DNA of 64,000 nucleotides from Io17-Chloro-G2 sp965226825 (GTDB taxonomy: Bacteria > Chloroflexota > Dehalococcoidia > Lucifugimonadales > UBA3495), in the NCBI GenBank assembly GCA_965226825.1, contig CBDDED010000003.1, positions 248,001-312,000 on the forward strand. The letters run 5' to 3'. Under the pieces are notes generated by a model, which had not been told where the DNA came from, did no database searches, and was given only the letters and a program-made list of their open reading frames with translations. The translations under genes were made by a program, and so were the position numbers. Every line of letters begins with the position of its first letter. Within the stretch, counting starts at the first letter, position 1. This document shows positions 8,943 through 17,258 of this stretch, piece after piece.

Positions 8943-9098
8943 GAGACTATTGTCTATCGAAGCAACGAACACGCCATCTTCGTTGCCGAAGCGCCCGAGC
9001 TTCCGGGATGCGCCGCTACCATATATTCGGACGGTTCCGATCTCGGTAACCTACTCGGTCCCACGCCCAGCATATTTACGATGTTTCAACGCTACTGA
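8943..9098 (+). pseudogene. HicB-like antitoxin remnant
   Basis: In one frame, 8943-9098 encodes a 51-residue piece containing AIFVAEAPELPGCAA, the hallmark strand-and-turn of the HicB partial RNase-H fold. The piece has no start codon (a stop lies just upstream) and degenerates after about residue 35, where the usual YEEAL helix is missing. No HicA gene is seen beside it. It lies directly after the broken DUF433/DUF5615 pair. The call rests on one motif, so confidence is moderate. Confidence 0.5.
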
Positions 9099-9328
9099 AC
9101 TATGTCCGACCGTCACCGCCTTCGTAGATCCGTGGTGGCTACAATCACCGATTGGGCTGGCAGCCGGCGCTGCAACTTCTTGGACCCTTTGTGCACTTTG
9201 GCGAACCTCGTTGACCAACGGCTGGCACCTGGGAACAAACGCCAAGCCGGTTGCGTCTTTATAGGTGCAGGGCCGGAAACTCTGGACTGGGGCCGGCCCG
9301 AACATTTCCCGCAGGCGAGGTTCCTCTT

Positions 9329-10501
9329 ATGAACGCCAGACTCAAGGCCTCTCTGCTTTCAGCCCTGTGCTTCTGCATCGTCCTGTTGACCGCCTCCGCA
9401 TGCCAGGACAGCCTTTCTCCTGAGCGGGGCGGAGGGCCGGCTCCGAGGAAGGGCGCCTCGCCCTCTGCGTCGGTAACCGGCACCGTCACTTATCGGGAGC
9501 GGATTGCCCTCTCCCCGGGGGCGACGCTGGAGGTACAACTGAGGGACGTATCCCTGCAGGACGCCTCGTCCATTCTCATCGCAGAACAGGTTATCCCCAG
9601 CCCCGGCCAGGTGCCGATAAAGTTCAGAGTCAAGTACAAGCGGGCTGACCTGGACCAGAGGAACACCTACTCCATAACCGCTCGGATAAAGGAATCCGAT
9701 GGTCGCCTCGGCTTCATCAACGATACCGCTTACGAGGTGATTACCCGGGGAAATCCCAACAAAGTGGACATGGTGCTGGTAATGGTCGAGCCGCCGCCGG
9801 ACCCTTCCGGCGATGGTGATGCGTCCGGTTCGAAGCGGCCAAGGTTGGTTGAGGTCCCGGTTCCTGTGGTTGGGGCCAAGTTGATTCAAGACGATACGGA
9901 GTACCTGCTGCTGGTTGCGTTTTATCAGTCGACGATAGACGGGTGCTCACGGCCCGGAGGCCAGGAGTTCGAATTAGACGGTACCAAAATCATTGTCGAT
10001 GTGACCCTGATGGCTCAGCCGCCTTCTCCCTGGGCCATCCCGTGCTCGGAGGATGTGGTGGAGGTGGAAACAGTAGTCCGCATCGGGTCGGCGTTTGCGC
10101 CGGCCCAGACCTATCGCGTGGTAGTCAACGGCCGGGAAACCACCGCTTTCACCCCGCTGGAACCGGACTTCCCGGATCCGTCCATTGCCTTGTCGCCGGT
10201 CGAGAAGGTAGAAGTAGTTGGTCTCGAAGGGGCACCGCTTCAATACGAACTGCGCGTCGTTTCCGGCCTGCCCAAAGGCAGCGGTTGCTCAAGGTTCAAC
10301 GGCTACGAAGTAAGACGGGGCGAGCCGGAGAAGATCGACGTGAGCTTAACCCACCACGAAGTTGCCGACCCTTTTGTGGCCTGCACCGCCGACTATCCCA
10401 CGTTGGAAATGTCAATACCCCTGGGCTCCGACTTCGAGCCGGGGAGGGAGTACACGGTGAGGGTCAACTCCGACGCTACCCAAAGTTTTCTGGCCCGGTA
10501 G
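9329..10501 (+). CDS. Lipoprotein with YbaY-like domain
   Basis: A 390-residue exported lipoprotein. ATG 9329 begins a signal peptide with a hydrophobic core and the lipobox LLTASAC, so Cys at about residue 25 is the probable lipidation site. Residues about 50-155 form a YbaY-type beta domain (SVTGTVTYRERIALSPGA, then LEVQLRDVS and YSITARIKE). Two further beta-rich segments follow, each with a GCSR.NGYE/GCSRPGGQEFE pattern and a PW.IPC or PFVACTADYP element. This suggests an internal duplication at about 195-290 and 300-390. Function is unknown. An upstream in-frame ATG at 9251 would bury the signal peptide and is rejected. It converges on the herA gene, with stops only 3 bp apart. Confidence 0.8.
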   Translation: MNARLKASLLSALCFCIVLLTASACQDSLSPERGGGPAPRKGASPSASVTGTVTYRERIALSPGATLEVQLRDVSLQDASSILIAEQVIPSPGQVPIKFRVKYKRADLDQRNTYSITARIKESDGRLGFINDTAYEVITRGNPNKVDMVLVMVEPPPDPSGDGDASGSKRPRLVEVPVPVVGAKLIQDDTEYLLLVAFYQSTIDGCSRPGGQEFELDGTKIIVDVTLMAQPPSPWAIPCSEDVVEVETVVRIGSAFAPAQTYRVVVNGRETTAFTPLEPDFPDPSIALSPVEKVEVVGLEGAPLQYELRVVSGLPKGSGCSRFNGYEVRRGEPEKIDVSLTHHEVADPFVACTADYPTLEMSIPLGSDFEPGREYTVRVNSDATQSFLAR

Positions 10502-10504
10502 CGG

Positions 10505-11953
10505 TTATGGGTGGCCGGAACGTGTGGGCAGATGTGGGCGCAAGTGCGAAGTGACTGGCACAGCGTAGAAGAGCTCTTCTATTTCCCGCTCCAGACGCTG
10601 TTCCGGTGTTTCGATGCTTTGGGGTAGTACCGGGCCTTGCTGTACCGGGACGCCCGGTGTACGGCTGAGGCTGGCGTAGGACTCGGCGGAGCCGTATTCC
10701 CGAGTGCGCACCACCAGGGGCATGGGCAATGCGTGCCCAAAGATCAGGGCCTGCTGCTTGGGCTCCAGCCGGGCCAGAACACCCCTGAGCTGGCGGCTGC
10801 CGGACGCGCCCTGCAGCACGGCGTCAATGTCCCGGTCGTTGTCCAACAGGCAGGTCAAACGGGTACCCACCTGGCTCATCACCTCGGACTCGATGGCGCT
10901 GGGCCGCTGGTCGATGACCATGAGCGTAACGTTGTACTTGCGCATTTCCCGGGCGATGGTCCCGAAAATTGTTTGGGACGCCACGGACGGCGCCAGGAAT
11001 TTATGGGCTTCCTCGATGACGATGACCAATGGCCGCGGCGATTTGCCGCTCCCGCCCTCGGCGGCTTCGGTAGAGTTAACGTACCGGTCGTGGATGCGCC
11101 TCGAAAGGAGGTTGCTGGCCAGGATATAGGCGGTCAGGTCGTTGCCGTACCGGCCGAACTCCAACACGACGTGCTGCCCTCTTTCCAGGTGTTCAATAAT
11201 CCGGGCGGCGGCGTCACCATCAGTCTTGTCTACGAGGAACCCGAATCGCTTGAGCCGGCTCAGCCGGTTATGTAGCGCTCCCAACGCGTGGGGCTGGACC
11301 TGAATTTCCGAGGCCAACTCAAACACAGCGTCGCGACCGGTCAAATCCAGAAATTCCTTCATCCAGCGCTGCGGCCCGAATTTTTGCTGAAGGTTGAACG
11401 CGGCAGAGGCGGCGACGTCCGACAAGTTCAGGGTCTCCCGGAGCAGTTCCACGTCCTCCGGTTCGATTTCGCTGTAACCGATGCGTACGACTTCATCCAC
11501 CGAAGAACCCCGGCGCAATGAGCTTTCTTCGTCGAGGGTGAATGTGGAAACCCTGGACGGGAAAAGCTGCTTCAGCCCCTTGACCATGATGTTCCGGTCG
11601 GCGTCCTGCCCGTTCCACCCGTATTCGCTGTGCATGTCGAAAATCAACGAGGACGCCCGTCCGCCCTGGAGTATTCCCACCAGCAGCAGCCGGGTCAAAA
11701 ATGTCTTGCCGGTGCCGCTCTTCCCGAAGACGCCGATGGAACGCTTGACCAGTTCGTCCAGGTCGAGGCACACCTTGGTCTCCATATCCAGCGGATCGCC
11801 TATCCAGAAGTGGCGCTGGTCTTCACTGCCGAAAACCGCGGCGACATCCTGTTCCGTGGCGGAGAAGGCTCGTGCAAAATGGGGAGGAATGGTTTTGGCC
11901 GCTGCTGGGGCCCGTGCGTCGCCCAGCGCGGCGGGGATAACCAGGTTGGCCCC
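10505..11953 (-). CDS. herA: HerA-like ATPase, main part (downstream of a frameshift)
   Basis: On the minus strand this segment encodes about 482 residues of a HerA/FtsK-type DNA-translocating ATPase. Walker A is GKSGTGKT, Walker B is LVIVIEEAHKF, and a VMSQVGTRLTCLL/sensor region follows, ending with the typical ATP-binding C-terminal tail. HerA forms hexamers that work with nucleases on DNA ends in recombination repair. Coding similarity extends upstream of the first ATG (11785) to 11953, where a run of four C (11950-11953; G on the coding strand) replaces the five needed to keep frame with the N-terminal HAS barrel. The whole gene 10505-12330 is 1826 bp, one base short of a multiple of three. 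Its NurA partner was not found in the window. Confidence 0.8.
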   Translation of the reverse strand, partial: GANLVIPAALGDARAPAAAKTIPPHFARAFSATEQDVAAVFGSEDQRHFWIGDPLDMETKVCLDLDELVKRSIGVFGKSGTGKTFLTRLLLVGILQGGRASSLIFDMHSEYGWNGQDADRNIMVKGLKQLFPSRVSTFTLDEESSLRRGSSVDEVVRIGYSEIEPEDVELLRETLNLSDVAASAAFNLQQKFGPQRWMKEFLDLTGRDAVFELASEIQVQPHALGALHNRLSRLKRFGFLVDKTDGDAAARIIEHLERGQHVVLEFGRYGNDLTAYILASNLLSRRIHDRYVNSTEAAEGGSGKSPRPLVIVIEEAHKFLAPSVASQTIFGTIAREMRKYNVTLMVIDQRPSAIESEVMSQVGTRLTCLLDNDRDIDAVLQGASGSRQLRGVLARLEPKQQALIFGHALPMPLVVRTREYGSAESYASLSRTPGVPVQQGPVLPQSIETPEQRLEREIEELFYAVPVTSHLRPHLPTRSGHP

Positions 11954-12330
11954 AGCACCGAGATTTTGCCAAAGGCCACTGTTCCGGTCACCACCTGGGC
12001 AATGAAAGGGTCGTCCACGTCGGGCGGCGTGTGCTTCAGCCGTTGGTCGGAACTGTCAAGGGCGATCTCCGTGATGACCCCAAAAAAGTTACCCCGGTCG
12101 CCCTTTATGGTCACGAATGTACCGACCTTCAGATCCTCAACCGAGGTTTGTTGGTTGAGACGGACCTCCACGCCATTGGCCAGCGATCCGTCCACCACCA
12201 GGCCGAGTTGGGCGCCCGGTTTCAAGAGAACCGGCTCTCCGGTTTCCCCGTTCCTTTCTTGGTAAAGCCGGTCATCCTGGTGAAGCCGGTTGTTTTGGCG
12301 AAATGGGTCGGATTGCGGGCCGCCGGTCAT
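11800..12330 (-). CDS. herA: HerA N-terminal HAS-barrel part (frameshifted fragment)
   Basis: The ATG at 12330-12328 overlaps the stop of the upstream gene (ATGA), a coupled start. The frame encodes a HAS barrel (GLVVDGSLANGVEVRL, TFVTIKGDRGNFFGVIT, FIAQVVTGTVAFGK), the N-terminal domain of HerA-type ATPases. True homology ends near 11953. The remaining residues down to the stop at 11800 are an out-of-frame tail caused by the one-base deletion. An upstream ATG at 12402 in the same frame adds 24 Arg-rich residues inside the neighbouring gene and is not preferred. Together with 10505-11953 this would be a 608-residue protein. Confidence 0.75.
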   Translation of the reverse strand: MTGGPQSDPFRQNNRLHQDDRLYQERNGETGEPVLLKPGAQLGLVVDGSLANGVEVRLNQQTSVEDLKVGTFVTIKGDRGNFFGVITEIALDSSDQRLKHTPPDVDDPFIAQVVTGTVAFGKISVLGPTWLSPPRWATHGPQQRPKPFLPILHEPSPPRNRMSPRFSAVKTSATSG

Positions 12331-12920
12331 TCTTTCACCATCCTCAAGATTGCGTTGACCCGGGGCCAATCTCCGGCCAGTTCGCCGGCGATTTCCCGGC
12401 ATGCTTGGAGCAGGAACCTCTCCGGCTCAGGCGCAGATATGGCTGCGCCCCGGAGGCATGCAGCCGCCACCTGGTCGGCGGCGGGAACATTCGAGGAGAG
12501 CAGGGTCCTCATCCAGCCGGGGCTTTCGGCCAAGCGCACGGTTTCCTCCGGGCCGCATGCATATACGAAGGCGTGGACCCTGGGAGGCAGTGGGGGCAGC
12601 ACCGGGAAGTCGGCCCCGCGGGCATGGTGGCCCAGGATCAGGACTTCGAATCTGGATGTCAACAGCCGCTCAAGCTGAGGGTTGGCGCGAAAGACCTCAT
12701 CCTCGGTGACGGCGGATTCTCCCCGGGCCAACACGGGACGGCTGGCGTCCAAAGGTTCGGTGACCACCTGGTAGACCACTCCCTGTATGGCCGGGTCGCC
12801 GGTCCGGACCAGAGAACCCAACGGCGGTGCGCCGTATAGCTGGTAGCACTGGGCAACAAAGGAGGTGGAGGTTGCCTCGACCACTTCGCCAATCCGAGCC
12901 GACTCGGGTGTATCTACCAT
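12327..12920 (-). CDS. HAS-barrel domain protein, HerA partner
   Basis: A 197-residue protein overlapping herA by 4 bp, so the two are translationally coupled. Its N-terminal third (IGEVVEATSTSFVAQCYQL, then LGSLVRTGD and GVVYQVVTEPLDASRP) looks like a second HAS-type beta barrel. The rest is helical, with PPLPPRVHAFVYACGPEE and a conserved-looking C-terminal helix (FLLQACREIAGELAGDW). The close coupling suggests it acts with HerA, perhaps as a loading or assembly subunit. That role is inferred from context only; no enzymatic motif is visible. Confidence 0.65.
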   Translation of the reverse strand: MVDTPESARIGEVVEATSTSFVAQCYQLYGAPPLGSLVRTGDPAIQGVVYQVVTEPLDASRPVLARGESAVTEDEVFRANPQLERLLTSRFEVLILGHHARGADFPVLPPLPPRVHAFVYACGPEETVRLAESPGWMRTLLSSNVPAADQVAAACLRGAAISAPEPERFLLQACREIAGELAGDWPRVNAILRMVKE

Positions 12921-13193
12921 TTACCCATCCACCTCACGCACACAGGGGTACCCATAGATTCGTCTGTTTATCCTAGCATAGCCGGGCAGCCGCGGTGCTC
13001 AAGATAATTTGCAAAGGCGCAAAACCTGAGATGGCAGGACCATACTGCTATGGATTGACCGCCCGCAAGTCTTCATCGCAGCGCACATCCGATAATCGGG
13101 GTCTACCCCAGTCCAGGACGTTTGCCAAACACGAACGCAACAACATGAAAGCGACACACCGATTGGAGCGGGAATCGCCCTGACCGGGGCGAA

Positions 13194-13916
13194 TTACTGG
13201 CCGGACGCCTCCAGACCGGCGATGCGGTCCAGGTAGTGGGACTCCATCTGGCGGTGGATTCCGGCTACCCTGGGCAAATCCAGGTGAAGGGTCTCCAGGC
13301 TGCTTCTGGGAAGCGCCATCAGGAGCAAGTCGCCCGAAACGCCCGTATTGGTGCGCATTCCCAAGCAACCCAGGGACTGGGTCGGCCGGTCCTCCCGCAC
13401 CGCCGCGGCCAGGGCCCCGCAACCGGGCCGCCCCAGCAGGCCCGGTGTGGGCGCGGACCAGTCAATCAAGCCGCAACACTCGCTCAACATCATCGATTGT
13501 TGGGGGGTGGTCCAGAGCAAGACCAGGTCCGGTTGCAGGGGGAAGCGGGCCAGGGGGCCGTAAACAATGCCGGTCGGGGAGTTGGGAATCGTGGGAACGT
13601 GGGGCAGTTCAGATTCCCGCACGTACTCAATGCCGCACATCATGCCCAATTCTTCCTGAAGACCGGCGGCCTGGGGTTCAGGAAGGTCAAACCCCATTAC
13701 CATTGCTCCCAACGGGCAATTGAAGTGGTGCGAGGCCGGGGCGTAGAAGACGTCGGTCTCCGCCAACCTCCAAACGGCGCAAGCCGAGGGAACCTTGGTC
13801 TCCAGCACGGGCAGGTCAGGAGGGCGGTCGTTCACAAAACACAGGGCCACCGGCGGAATCTGCAGCCCCAGGGTTTCTTCCAGTATCGGGGCTAGTTGAG
13901 AGTACGAGTCGACCAT
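13194..13916 (-). CDS. DUF169 family protein
   Basis: A 240-residue protein with the DUF169 signature. The N-terminal part reads LGLQIPPVALCFVNDRP, followed by ACAVWRLAETDVFYAPA with HFNCPLGA, and a central PDLVLLWTTPQQSMML. Several conserved cysteines occur (ACAVW, NCPLG, CGIEY, SECCG, GCGAL, LGCLG). DUF169 proteins are widespread in anaerobes and Chloroflexota; their biochemical role is not established, though the Cys/His pattern invites a metal-binding hypothesis. It is separated from the HerA pair by 273 bp and is probably its own unit. Confidence 0.75.
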   Translation of the reverse strand: MVDSYSQLAPILEETLGLQIPPVALCFVNDRPPDLPVLETKVPSACAVWRLAETDVFYAPASHHFNCPLGAMVMGFDLPEPQAAGLQEELGMMCGIEYVRESELPHVPTIPNSPTGIVYGPLARFPLQPDLVLLWTTPQQSMMLSECCGLIDWSAPTPGLLGRPGCGALAAAVREDRPTQSLGCLGMRTNTGVSGDLLLMALPRSSLETLHLDLPRVAGIHRQMESHYLDRIAGLEASGQ

Positions 13917-14060
13917 CAGGGCACTCTTCCGAACATCCGGTTAGCAGTTACCTCAACTGAGGTTCCCCTTACGCCGCAGGCGGCCCCGCGCACGTGATTG
14001 GCAGCTAGCGATTCCAGCAGCGATGGCGGCCGGACCGGCCCGATCATGGGGCTGGACCGG

Positions 14061-15326
14061 CTAGATTACCCCGGACTCCGCCAGGATTGTCAGCTCGTTG
14101 AGGCTCAGCCCCAACTCTCCACACAGGATTTCCTGGTTGTGCTCGCCGATCAGCGGGGGCCGTCGGGAGATCTTCCAGGGAGAGCCGTTATAGATTGCCG
14201 CGGCTCCCGGATATATAAACTTCCGGCCCAGCTCTGGATGTTCCACTTCCACGTAGAATCCGCGGTCCTCCAGGTGTCCATCGTCTATAATCTCGTCCAT
14301 CGACCGTATGGCTCCCCAGGGGAAATCCCTCTCCTGTCCCCCGTGATAGACCTCATCCTGAGGCAGGCTGGCAAAGAAATTAGTCAGGACGTCCGTAACG
14401 TGGAACGCGTTGTCCTGAAGCACCTGGGGGTCCCGGTATTTTTCATCTTTCAGGTCGTCGGCCAGTCCGTGTTCGCCCATCCACTCGACCAGGGTAGCCA
14501 GGCGGGCCGGGGTGATGTTGCTGCCGGACCGGGTGACGTTAACCCAGCCGCCGCCCTGGGTGGCCAGTTGAATTCTGGTGGATTGGCCGGGATCGGCGTG
14601 CCGCCCGGTGTGGCGTCTGACGACGGTGCCGGAGGCCAGGTATATTGCAATGGCCCCCTCAGTGGTGAGGGCGCAGGCCTCGTGTATCGAGGCGTCAATG
14701 TACTGGCCTTCCCCGCACATTGCCCGGTGATACAGGGCCGACAGAATTCCCATGTAGGCATAGTGGGCGCCGATGTGCCAGGCGTTTCCTCCTCCGGGAG
14801 CTATGGGAGGCGCGTCGGGAACGTCTTCCGGGTCATATCCCGAAGACGCCATCTGGCCTCCGGCCGCCAGGTGAAGCAGGTCCGAGGTCTGATAGTCGCG
14901 CCAGGGGCCGGTCTGGCCGAACGGGGTCAGCGAGCACACGATGAGTCCTGGATTGAGCCCGCTCAGTTGCTCGTAGCCCAGGCCAAGGGACTCCAAATAA
15001 CCGGCGGGAAAGGTTTCCAGGACAATGTCGGCTTTGGCCGCCAGGCGTTGGAAGAACGCCGCTCCGGGTCCCGTTTCCAGGTTGAGGGTGATGCTGCGCT
15101 TCGACGTGTTGTAGTGCCAGAAGGAAAGGCTCCGCTCCGGGTGAGGAACGTCGTCCAAAAACGGGCCGACCCTCCGGGTTCTTTCCCCGCCGGGCGGCTC
15201 TATCTTGACCACGTCCGCGCCCAGGTCTCCCATTAGCTTGCCGCAAAACTGGCCCTTTTCATCGGCCAGTTCCAACACCCGAAGTCCGGAGAGCGGCCCC
15301 GGCGCTTCCAGCCGGTCTGCCGTCAT
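14061..15326 (-). CDS. CaiB/BaiF class III CoA-transferase (distal gene of pair)
   Basis: A 421-residue class III CoA-transferase. N-terminal LSGLRVLELADEKGQFCGK and LGADVVKIEPPGGE are the family opening. GEGQYIDASIHEA holds the conserved catalytic Asp that forms the acyl-anhydride intermediate. IGEHNQEIL near the C-terminus is also typical. The reaction is CoA transfer between carboxylic acids. The ATG at 15326-15324 overlaps the stop of the upstream paralogue (ATGA). A longer reading from 15530 lies wholly inside that gene and is rejected. The two overlapping paralogues may form a heteromer, or serve two steps of one pathway; the substrates cannot be deduced. Confidence 0.85.
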   Translation of the reverse strand: MTADRLEAPGPLSGLRVLELADEKGQFCGKLMGDLGADVVKIEPPGGERTRRVGPFLDDVPHPERSLSFWHYNTSKRSITLNLETGPGAAFFQRLAAKADIVLETFPAGYLESLGLGYEQLSGLNPGLIVCSLTPFGQTGPWRDYQTSDLLHLAAGGQMASSGYDPEDVPDAPPIAPGGGNAWHIGAHYAYMGILSALYHRAMCGEGQYIDASIHEACALTTEGAIAIYLASGTVVRRHTGRHADPGQSTRIQLATQGGGWVNVTRSGSNITPARLATLVEWMGEHGLADDLKDEKYRDPQVLQDNAFHVTDVLTNFFASLPQDEVYHGGQERDFPWGAIRSMDEIIDDGHLEDRGFYVEVEHPELGRKFIYPGAAAIYNGSPWKISRRPPLIGEHNQEILCGELGLSLNELTILAESGVI

Positions 15327-16651
15327 TTGAGGGCCTCTTCGATATACGGGAACGTCGGCATACCCTTGGGCCAAAGGACGCCGTCTTCGTGTCCGCTGAG
15401 CACTTCTTCGTGGGAGACGCCCAGGAGGTCCTCCAACACTTCCCGGTTGTGCTCCCCAATCATCGGGGGAGGGCTGCTGACCACCGGAGGCGTTTTGGAC
15501 ATCTTGAACGGAGCGTTCTGGAACTTCCACGGCCCAAGCATGGGGTGCGGCATCTGGGTGTACATCGCCCGGTGCCGCAACTGTTCATCATGCTCCACCC
15601 GGTCCTCGGAGCTTTGCACCGGCATGGCCCTGACCCCGGCGCCCTGGCACAATTCCATCAACTCGTACTTGTCCAGCGTCTTGGTCCAGGCCTCGATCCC
15701 CTGGTCCATCTGTTCCTGGTGCCGGATGCGTCCTTCCAGCAGGTCCAACTTGGCGTCAACGGCCCAGGCGGGGCGACCCATGACGTTCACCAAGTCTTGC
15801 CATTCCCGGTCGCTGGCGCAGGTAATCACGCACCAGTCGTTGTAGCCGCCCCCCTCGGTGCGGTAGGAGTTGTGCGGGGCCACCGTGGGCCCCCGGTAGT
15901 TATTCACCAACGGCGCGCCGGGCCAAACGCTCCGGTTGCCCGGCGGGTACCCTTCCCTTCTTGCCTTCCGGCCGTTGGCCGTACGGTCCAAGAATGCCGA
16001 CCCGGTAAGTGTGATGCCGGTTATCATCTGGGAAAGGTCAACGTGTTGGCCCTTGCCCGTGGTTCTCCGGTGGTACAAGGCAGTGAGAGCGCACATCGCG
16101 CCGTACATCCCGCCGGTGTCGTCCAGGTACGACCAACCCCAACCTGCGGGCGGCTCGCCGGGAAGCCCGGACAGGAACGTCAGGCCGGAAAGAGCCTGGG
16201 CTGCTGGGCCCATGGTGCCGTAATGGTGGTGCCGCCCGACATGACCGAAGCCGGCCATGGACACGTAAACCACGTCTGGGCGCAGCTTCCTCAGTTCGTC
16301 GTATCCCAACCCCCAGTTCTCCATGATTCGGGAGCTGAAATTTTCGATGACCACGTCGGAAACCGAAATAAGCTCTTTCACCAACTCCAGGCCCCGGGGA
16401 GTGCGCACGTTGACCGTGATGCCCCGTTTGTTGGCGTTGGTGTCTGCAAACTGGCCGGTGGAGTTAGGGCCCGGCTCAACGCCTTCCGGGACCGTAAAAC
16501 GGTTCTGGCGGAGCATATCCATGTTTTGAGGCCATTCCACTTTGATGACCTCGGCCCCAAAAGCGCCGAGCCAACGGGCGGCCCAAGGCCCGGCCCTCAC
16601 CCAGGTAAAGTCGACGACACGGACTCCTTCCAATGGACGGGGCAAACCCAT
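15323..16651 (-). CDS. CaiB/BaiF class III CoA-transferase (proximal gene of pair)
   Basis: A 442-residue class III CoA-transferase. It opens with LEGVRVVDFTWVRAGPWAAR and FGAEVIKVEWP, has KRGITVNVRTPRGLEL, carries the catalytic Asp in GKGQHVDLSQMI, and ends with IGEHNREVLEDLLG. It is the first gene of a two-gene unit that ends with the paralogue at 14061. The two are only distantly similar, for example 'VRAGPWAARW' against 'EKGQFCGKLM' at the N-terminus, so this is an old pairing rather than a recent duplication. Upstream lies a 600-bp gap with mobile-element debris. Confidence 0.85.
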   Translation of the reverse strand: MGLPRPLEGVRVVDFTWVRAGPWAARWLGAFGAEVIKVEWPQNMDMLRQNRFTVPEGVEPGPNSTGQFADTNANKRGITVNVRTPRGLELVKELISVSDVVIENFSSRIMENWGLGYDELRKLRPDVVYVSMAGFGHVGRHHHYGTMGPAAQALSGLTFLSGLPGEPPAGWGWSYLDDTGGMYGAMCALTALYHRRTTGKGQHVDLSQMITGITLTGSAFLDRTANGRKARREGYPPGNRSVWPGAPLVNNYRGPTVAPHNSYRTEGGGYNDWCVITCASDREWQDLVNVMGRPAWAVDAKLDLLEGRIRHQEQMDQGIEAWTKTLDKYELMELCQGAGVRAMPVQSSEDRVEHDEQLRHRAMYTQMPHPMLGPWKFQNAPFKMSKTPPVVSSPPPMIGEHNREVLEDLLGVSHEEVLSGHEDGVLWPKGMPTFPYIEEALK

Positions 16652-16787
16652 TTTCTACCACCGCTGACCAGTTTTTTGAAGCTAACGCAGGCGTTCCGCA
16701 ACCCGCGGAAACACGGGGAGTGTAGTGTTGGGCCAACCGCCTGTCAACAAGCTTTGGCCGTCGCCGCAACGGGAACCCACAACCCTT

Positions 16788-16877
16788 TTCGCCACAGAGA
16801 GCGCAGGGAGCGCGAGGTTTTTTGGATTGTCGTGCTGTCCCAAGAACGTCTGCGTTCTCGGTGCTCTCTGCGGTGAA
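16788..16877. repeat. Imperfect 90-bp inverted repeat
   Basis: The left arm ttcgccacagagagcgcagg (from 16788) is matched in inverted orientation by tcggtgctctctgcggtgaa (16858-16877), with a few mismatches. The middle is not coding. This type of 'cgcagagagcgc' palindrome resembles nonautonomous repeats scattered in environmental genomes. No target duplication is obvious. Confidence 0.5.
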
Positions 16878-16965
16878 TGGGTGGCGTGAAGAGAGTACAG
16901 GAGCAGGCCAGACGGGCTGAGGCAGAGGGTAACTGTCCCATCCCCCCACAGCCCGCAGGGAACTG

Positions 16966-17046
16966 CGCGCCTATTTTAGGTTCTTCAACGACCAGAGGCC
17001 CCATCAGACCCTGGGCTACCGGACACCGGCCGAGGTGTTCCGCTAG
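16966..17046 (+). pseudogene. IS3-family transposase C-terminal remnant
   Basis: The plus strand from 16966 reads RAYFRFFNDQRPHQTLGYRT followed by PAEVFR and a TAG at 17044-17046. This is the end of the integrase-type catalytic domain (the 'NxxRPHxxLGYxTPxE' tail) of IS3/IS481-like transposases. Nothing upstream continues the frame, so only the tail survives. A terminal-repeat-like sequence follows about 100 bp downstream (17150-17180). Confidence 0.75.
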
Positions 17047-17149
17047 GCCGGGAATGTCGCGGGCGAAAGATCGAAGGAGACGGAAGGTCCACCGGAACGG
17101 GTGCTGGTACCATTGGGATGAGCAATGGGACTCTCGCTCAATTCCACCC

Positions 17150-17180
17150 CAGTCCTGTCCATTTGGTGGTGTCCACCTCA
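17150..17180. repeat. Probable right end of the IS3 remnant
   Basis: The sequence ending GGTGGTGTCCACCTCA lies 104 bp after the transposase tail. Its reverse complement (TGAGGTGGACACC...ATGGACAGG) resembles IS3-type terminal repeats. It also resembles the sequence at 19997-20023 in the opposite orientation. The boundary is approximate. Confidence 0.45.
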
Positions 17181-17258
17181 GGGAATCCAGAGGTAGACTG
17201 CCTGCTCTCCACGCAGTGGGCCAAGGGTTCGAATACTGTAGTCTGGATGGGCAACAGC

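Noticed and set aside
8917..9264. 115-residue plus-strand ORF after the DUF5615 remnant
   Set aside because: No family resemblance; another frame in the same place carries the HicB motif.
13998..15236. 412-residue plus-strand ORF
   Set aside because: Shadow of the CoA-transferase at 14061-15326.
15389..16876. 495-residue plus-strand ORF
   Set aside because: Shadow of the CoA-transferase at 15323-16651, running into repeat sequence.
17183..17255. tRNA-like sequence with a GGGTTCGAATAC segment
   Set aside because: The T-arm-like motif is there, but no 7-bp acceptor stem or proper anticodon loop can be formed.
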